Part shown: piece by piece, positions 60,229-64,000 of the stretch
Position numbering within the stretch: the first letter of the stretch is position 1
How the letters are laid out: each line of letters opens with the position of its first letter
Assembly (NCBI RefSeq): GCF_014773385.1
Contig: NZ_JACXAI010000004.1
Coordinates: 1 to 64,000, forward strand
From: Metabacillus arenae
Lineage (GTDB): Bacteria > Bacillota > Bacilli > Bacillales > Bacillaceae
Direction: 5' to 3'
DNA length: 64,000 bases
The notes under the pieces: model-generated
Seen by the model: only the letters and a program-made list of their open reading frames with translations
The model's database searches: none
What the model was told of the DNA's origin: nothing
Made by a program: the position numbers and the translations under genes

Positions 60229-61422
60229 ATGAGGAATGAGACGAAGTTAAAAGTAAAATCGACGTTTGAGAAACGTTTTAGAGATGGTTTTCCTTTAATA
60301 TATAAAGAAGCTATTTTAAATAAGGATGAAGAAATTAGAGAAGGAACGATTGTCCGATTGGTTGATGAAAAAAATCGGTTTATTGGAAAAGGTTACTATG
60401 GCATTCAAAATAAAGGCTGCGGATGGTTGTTAACCCGCAAAGAGAATGAGCAAATTGACCAAAGATTTTTTACCATTAAGGTAAAAGGAGCTTTGAAAAA
60501 AAGACAGCAGTTCTTTCATGACAAAGAAACAACGGCATTTCGGATCTTTAATGGAGAAGGAGATGGAATTGGCGGATTAACGATTGATTATTTTGATGGG
60601 TATTATCTGATTAACTGGTATAGTGAAGGGATTTATCAATTTAAGGATTTCGTGATCGAAGCTTTAAGGAGTCTTGTAAATTTCAAAGGTATTTATGAGA
60701 AGAAACGATTTGATACAAAGGGTACTTATATGGAAGATGATGATTTTGTCACAGGTGAACGCGGCGAATTCCCGATTATTGTAAAGGAAAATGGTGTCAG
60801 CCTTGCCGTTTATTTAAACGATGGGGCGATGGTTGGAGTCTTTTTGGATCAAAGAGAAGTCCGAAAAACGATACGAGATAAATATTCAAAAGAAAAAACG
60901 GTTTTAAACACATTTTCTTACACAGGTGCTTTCTCTGTATTTGCGGCTTTAGGGGGAGCAGCTAAAACAACGAGCGTAGACTTAGCGAACCGCAGCAAGA
61001 GCAAAACGATCGAACAATTTAGTGTGAACGGAATTGATTTCGAAGCGCAGGATATCATTGTTGAAGATGTTTTCAACTATTTTAAATATGCGGTGCGAAA
61101 AAAATTAAAGTTCGACATGGTCATCCTCGATCCTCCAAGCTTTGCAAGATCGAAAAAGCATACATTCAGTGCCGCAAAAGATTACAAAAATCTTCTAAAA
61201 GAAGCAATTGCGATCACGGAGAAAAGTGGAATTATTGTAGCATCAACCAATTGCAGTACTTTTGGAATGGGAAAGTTCAAAGGATTTATTGAGAAAGCCT
61301 TCAAGGAAACTGGAGGAAAGTACAAGCTATTGGAGGAATTTTCACTGCCTAATGATTTTAAGACAAGCGATGATTATAAGGAAGGGAATTATTTAAAGGT
61401 TGTTTTTATTAAAAAAGCGTAG
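60229..61422 (+). CDS. SAM-dependent rRNA methyltransferase, RlmI/YwbD-like
   Basis: A 397-residue class I methyltransferase with an N-terminal PUA-like domain (GTIVRLVDEKNRFIGKGYYG). The catalytic part has FLDQREVRK, the SAM motif VLNTFSYTGAFSVFAALGGA and DMVILDPPSFARSKK, which mark the RlmI family of 23S rRNA cytosine-C5 methyltransferases. The family's late cysteine motif is present as STNCSTFG. The exact target base is not determined. GATAGGGTGAAACG precedes the ATG. Confidence 0.87.
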   Translation: MRNETKLKVKSTFEKRFRDGFPLIYKEAILNKDEEIREGTIVRLVDEKNRFIGKGYYGIQNKGCGWLLTRKENEQIDQRFFTIKVKGALKKRQQFFHDKETTAFRIFNGEGDGIGGLTIDYFDGYYLINWYSEGIYQFKDFVIEALRSLVNFKGIYEKKRFDTKGTYMEDDDFVTGERGEFPIIVKENGVSLAVYLNDGAMVGVFLDQREVRKTIRDKYSKEKTVLNTFSYTGAFSVFAALGGAAKTTSVDLANRSKSKTIEQFSVNGIDFEAQDIIVEDVFNYFKYAVRKKLKFDMVILDPPSFARSKKHTFSAAKDYKNLLKEAIAITEKSGIIVASTNCSTFGMGKFKGFIEKAFKETGGKYKLLEEFSLPNDFKTSDDYKEGNYLKVVFIKKA

Positions 61423-61491
61423 GAACATAATTGTTTCCCTTTTTATCAGTTAGGAAAGCACTTAGTTTTTCCCAGCAATTAACCAATGAGG

Positions 61492-61600
61492 GTGCAAAAA
61501 TTTCAGTAGCGGTGCAAATAAACCGGTGAGAGTGCATAATTATTTACAATAACGGTCCACCTTAAAAAGTGAGCGTGCAATTAACTATAAAAGCGCAAAC
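61492..61600. repeat. Degenerate 20-bp tandem array
   Basis: GTGCAAAAATTT, GTGCAAATAAAC, GTGCATAATTAT, GTCCACCTTAAA and GTGCAATTAACT start at 61492, 61512, 61532, 61555 and 61575 (steps 20, 20, 23, 20). It lies downstream of the methyltransferase gene. Confidence 0.7.
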
Positions 61601-61605
61601 AAAAG

Positions 61606-61634
61606 GGCTTCGCAGATATGCGAAGCCTTCATTT
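61606..61634 (+). terminator. Terminator downstream of the methyltransferase
   Basis: GGCTTCGCA (61606-61614) and TGCGAAGCC (61619-61627) form a perfect stem, followed by TTCATTTTT. It stands after the tandem array. Confidence 0.8.
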
Positions 61635-61739
61635 TTAGAAAAAAATGTATGGATAAACTGACAATCAATACGTTTTCTATATGAAAATGATGCTAAGAAC
61701 ACTACTTCATCTATGTGAAACAATTAATGGAATAAATTT

Positions 61740-61834
61740 ATCTTCGATTTCCCCATATTTATCTTCGAAATTTCAATTATATCTTCGAAAATGGCCTATA
61801 TATCGATCATTCGACAAAAAACACTAATCCTCGA
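61740..61834. repeat. Degenerate 20-21 bp tandem array
   Basis: ATCTTCGA-like cores recur at 61740, 61761 and 61781, and drift to ATCATTCGAC (61806) and CCTCGAC (61829). It ends 25 bases from the stop of the cardiolipin synthase gene. Confidence 0.7.
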
Positions 61835-61858
61835 CATGGGCATTATGGAAGAAATTAT

Positions 61859-63313
61859 TTACAAAATCGGGGAAAGTAATCTAGAGACTGACTCCTTTAA
61901 TTTAATCCATTTTGAACGCTGAACATAATCTTCATAGGTTATTTCTCTTGAAAGCTTTAAGTCTTCATTGAATTGAGATGCCAATTGTTTTGCAATCCCT
62001 TCATCATAAAGAAAAGCGTTCACCTCAAAATTCAGTTTAAAGCTTCTAAGATCAATGTTTGCTGTCCCGACTGAAGAAACTTGTTCATCTACAATGATTG
62101 TTTTTGCATGGATAAATCCATTTTCATAAATGTGAACACTTGCACCAGCTTTTAGCATCTCCCCAATATAGGAAAGTGTTGCCCAATAAACAAAGGGGTG
62201 ATCAGGTTTATTGGGAATCATAATTCTGACTTCTACACCTGTTAAACAAGCGATTCTTAGGACATCGAGCAAACTAGTATCAGGAATAAAGTATGGTGTT
62301 TGAATGAACACCTTCCTTTTGGCGGAAGAAATCATTTTAATATAGCCATTTTTTATTTGCTCCCACTCTTCATCTGGCCCGCTTGTAACGATTTGCATTC
62401 CGACCTCGCCATTTGACTTGTATTCTGGAAAGTAGTCTGGACGATAAGGAATATCATGGCGATGTGATGCCTGATTCCAGTCTAAGATAAATCGTGTTTG
62501 AATAGCATGAACAGCCGTTCCTTTTATTCTTAAATGAGTATCTCTCCAATAACCAAACTTTGGATTCAATCCGAGGTACTCATCCCCAACGTTAAATCCG
62601 CCCACGTAGCCAATCTTCCCATCAATAATAACAAGCTTGCGGTGATTTCGATAATTCAGCCGAAGATTAATTAGAGGAAGCTTAGATGGGAAAAAGACTT
62701 CAACTAAGCCTCCAGCACTACGCAGTTCTTTAAAAAAACCTTTCGTTAAGCTTCTTGAGCCAAGCTCATCATATAAAACCTTTACATCAACGCCTTCTTT
62801 TGCCTTTTTCGTAAGCGCTGCAATGAGTTTTTTACTGAGCTCATCCCTTCTAATAATGTAATATTGCAGATGAATTTGATGCTTTGCATTCTCAATATCC
62901 TGAAAAAGACGATCAAATTTCAGTTTCCCGTCATTGAATATCTCCACGGTGTTATCCTCGGTCAAAACAGCATGATTGTTCGTTAAGTGCATATATATTA
63001 ACTCGCGGCTATCTTTTGTTGCTTGATTTCTAAAATGGAATTGGTCTGAACCAAGCATTTCTAATTGAGATCTTAAAAGCTTTTCAATCCCGATTTTTTT
63101 TCGATCGTCCCACTTAAAAAGAGGATGCCGGCTCAAGTTTTGCCCAAATAGAAGGTACAACAAAAAGCCAAGTACAGGAATAAAGAATAAGACCAATAAC
63201 CAAGCCCAAGAGGAAGGGGCATCCCGCCGCTCACGGAAAATCACAACAATTGCAAATACGATATTTAAAAATATTATAAATCCCAGCAGGAAAGATGTGA
63301 CGTTTGTGTCCAT
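61859..63313 (-). CDS. cls: Cardiolipin synthase, phospholipase D type
   Basis: A 484-residue membrane enzyme that joins two phosphatidylglycerol molecules into cardiolipin. Two N-terminal membrane segments (about 5-23 and 36-54) are followed by two phospholipase D motifs, HRKLVIIDGKIGYVGGFN and HAKTIIVDEQVSSVGTANID, each with the His-x-Lys-x4-Asp pattern. Length is typical of Bacillus ClsA. The start is ATG 63313 with GTGAGGA. It is monocistronic. Confidence 0.95.
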   Translation of the reverse strand: MDTNVTSFLLGFIIFLNIVFAIVVIFRERRDAPSSWAWLLVLFFIPVLGFLLYLLFGQNLSRHPLFKWDDRKKIGIEKLLRSQLEMLGSDQFHFRNQATKDSRELIYMHLTNNHAVLTEDNTVEIFNDGKLKFDRLFQDIENAKHQIHLQYYIIRRDELSKKLIAALTKKAKEGVDVKVLYDELGSRSLTKGFFKELRSAGGLVEVFFPSKLPLINLRLNYRNHRKLVIIDGKIGYVGGFNVGDEYLGLNPKFGYWRDTHLRIKGTAVHAIQTRFILDWNQASHRHDIPYRPDYFPEYKSNGEVGMQIVTSGPDEEWEQIKNGYIKMISSAKRKVFIQTPYFIPDTSLLDVLRIACLTGVEVRIMIPNKPDHPFVYWATLSYIGEMLKAGASVHIYENGFIHAKTIIVDEQVSSVGTANIDLRSFKLNFEVNAFLYDEGIAKQLASQFNEDLKLSREITYEDYVQRSKWIKLKESVSRLLSPIL

Positions 63314-63601
63314 AATAAATCCTCACTCAGTAAATAATCTTATTTTTAGTATAACGAAGAATGGTTTTCATTAAAAAGAAAGGAAATGAAATAATGGCAT
63401 ATTATATAGTAACATATAACAGTTTTGGAAATAAGCAAGGATATTATTAACAAAAAAGATTTTCTTGGATGCCGATTAGTTTATTCTGAACTTTTCGGTT
63501 TTTTTTCCATTTAACCTACTCAAATTGATAATTTACTTTGTATCCATTAAACTGAAAAATAAATAGAGCTATCCCTAGCTTGTACAGTTCGGAGAGATAT
63601 T

Positions 63602-64000
63602 ATGGAAAATCAAGCTAACTTTACATACAAAATTATGGAGGTGTGCCTGCTAGCGGGTAAAATTATGCTTGTTAGCGGCGCAGAAACCTATAGGGTAGAA
63701 GATACGATGATGCGTATTGCGGCTTCTTTTGGAATCAAACAATCTCATAGTTATGTCACACCAACAGGGATTATTTTTTCAATAGAGGGTTCTGAACCGA
63801 CTAAGACAAAATTGATCAGAATAATGGAACGGACAACTGATCTTGAAAAAGTGACAATGGTCAATGCGATCTCCCGGAAAATAAGCGGCGGGGATTTATC
63901 CGTCCAGGAGGCATACGAGCTTTTGGAAGACATTGAGATGGCTAAACCAACATACTCCTTTATGGTTCGGCTTCTGTCTGCAACAATTGCAAGCGGGTGT
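63602..64000 (+). CDS. Threonine/serine exporter-like (ThrE/YjjP) N-terminal part, cut by window end
   Basis: The first 133 residues of a protein of the ThrE N-terminal (DUF1212, YjjP-like) family, implicated in export of amino acids or organic acids. MEVCLLAGKIMLVSGAETYRVEDTMMRIA and the TPTGIIFS segment are typical. Hydrophobic helices begin near the cut (SFMVRLLSATIASG). The ATG at 63602 follows CGGAGAG. The partner gene (YjjB-like), usually next, would lie outside the window. Confidence 0.85.
   Translation, partial: MENQANFTYKIMEVCLLAGKIMLVSGAETYRVEDTMMRIAASFGIKQSHSYVTPTGIIFSIEGSEPTKTKLIRIMERTTDLEKVTMVNAISRKISGGDLSVQEAYELLEDIEMAKPTYSFMVRLLSATIASGC

Noticed and set aside
1-64000. CRISPR array, insertion sequence or prophage
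   Set aside because: The tandem arrays have no spacers of unique sequence between conserved repeats, and no cas, transposase, integrase or phage structural gene was seen on either strand.

Overview
The window looks like chromosomal DNA of a low-GC, spore-forming Gram-positive of the family Bacillaceae. Evidence: an alpha/beta-type SASP gene, AGGAGG-type ribosome binding sites, frequent GTG/TTG starts, Bacillus-type families (YwbE, FbpB-like, SwrC-like RND pump, glucitol PTS with GutM) and decayed copies of the GC-rich intergenic repeat common in Bacillaceae. I see no tRNA, rRNA, CRISPR, phage or IS genes. The genus cannot be fixed from this sequence.

Layout. 1-9250: a SASP gene, a phnM remnant, a gluconate block (6-phosphogluconate dehydrogenase, truncated transaldolase-like fsa, permease gntP, gluconokinase gntK), small genes and a CrtI-type FAD oxidoreductase. 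9440-47591: a large natural-product cluster. It starts with an Sfp-type phosphopantetheinyl transferase and a type II thioesterase. A convergent HTH-TPR (PlcR/Rgg-like) regulator follows, with a tiny peptide ORF directly after its stop. Next is a + strand operon of about 30 kb: four NRPS genes (domain order C-A-T-E / C-A-T-E-C / C*-A-T / C-A-T-C-A-T) with a SyrP/TauD-like dioxygenase between the second and third, a peptide-export ABC transporter, MbtH, a complete type II PKS/FAS cassette (ketoreductase, ACP, KS, CLF-like KS, FabZ-type dehydratase), a class III aminotransferase and an aldehyde dehydrogenase. A PadR-controlled, SwrC-like RND pump closes the region. 48185-53592: unrelated housekeeping and hypothetical genes and a pair of Gfo/Idh/MocA oxidoreductases. 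53844-58892 (- strand): a glucitol/sorbitol operon (SorC-type regulator, GutM, PTS SrlA-SrlE-SrlB, SrlD) with a full-length transaldolase-like fsa. 59371-64000: HAD phosphatase, RlmI-like methyltransferase, cardiolipin synthase and the start of a ThrE-type exporter cut by the window edge.

How the cluster may work (inference). KS, the CLF-like partner, KR, DH and ACP would build an unsaturated acyl chain, since no enoyl reductase is encoded. The first C domain would attach it to residue 1 of a pentapeptide. Residues 1 and 2 would be D (E domains), residue 3 possibly beta-hydroxylated by the dioxygenase docked through the inactive C-like domain of NRPS3, residue 4 threonine (the specificity code matches Thr), residue 5 unassigned. 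No thioesterase or reductase domain ends the line, so release is unexplained. Export and self-protection would use the ABC transporter and RND pump, and expression may depend on peptide signalling through the HTH-TPR protein.

Other structure: at least five intergenic spots carry degenerate tandem arrays with a period of about 20-21 bp, and several terminators and palindromic operator candidates are placed below.
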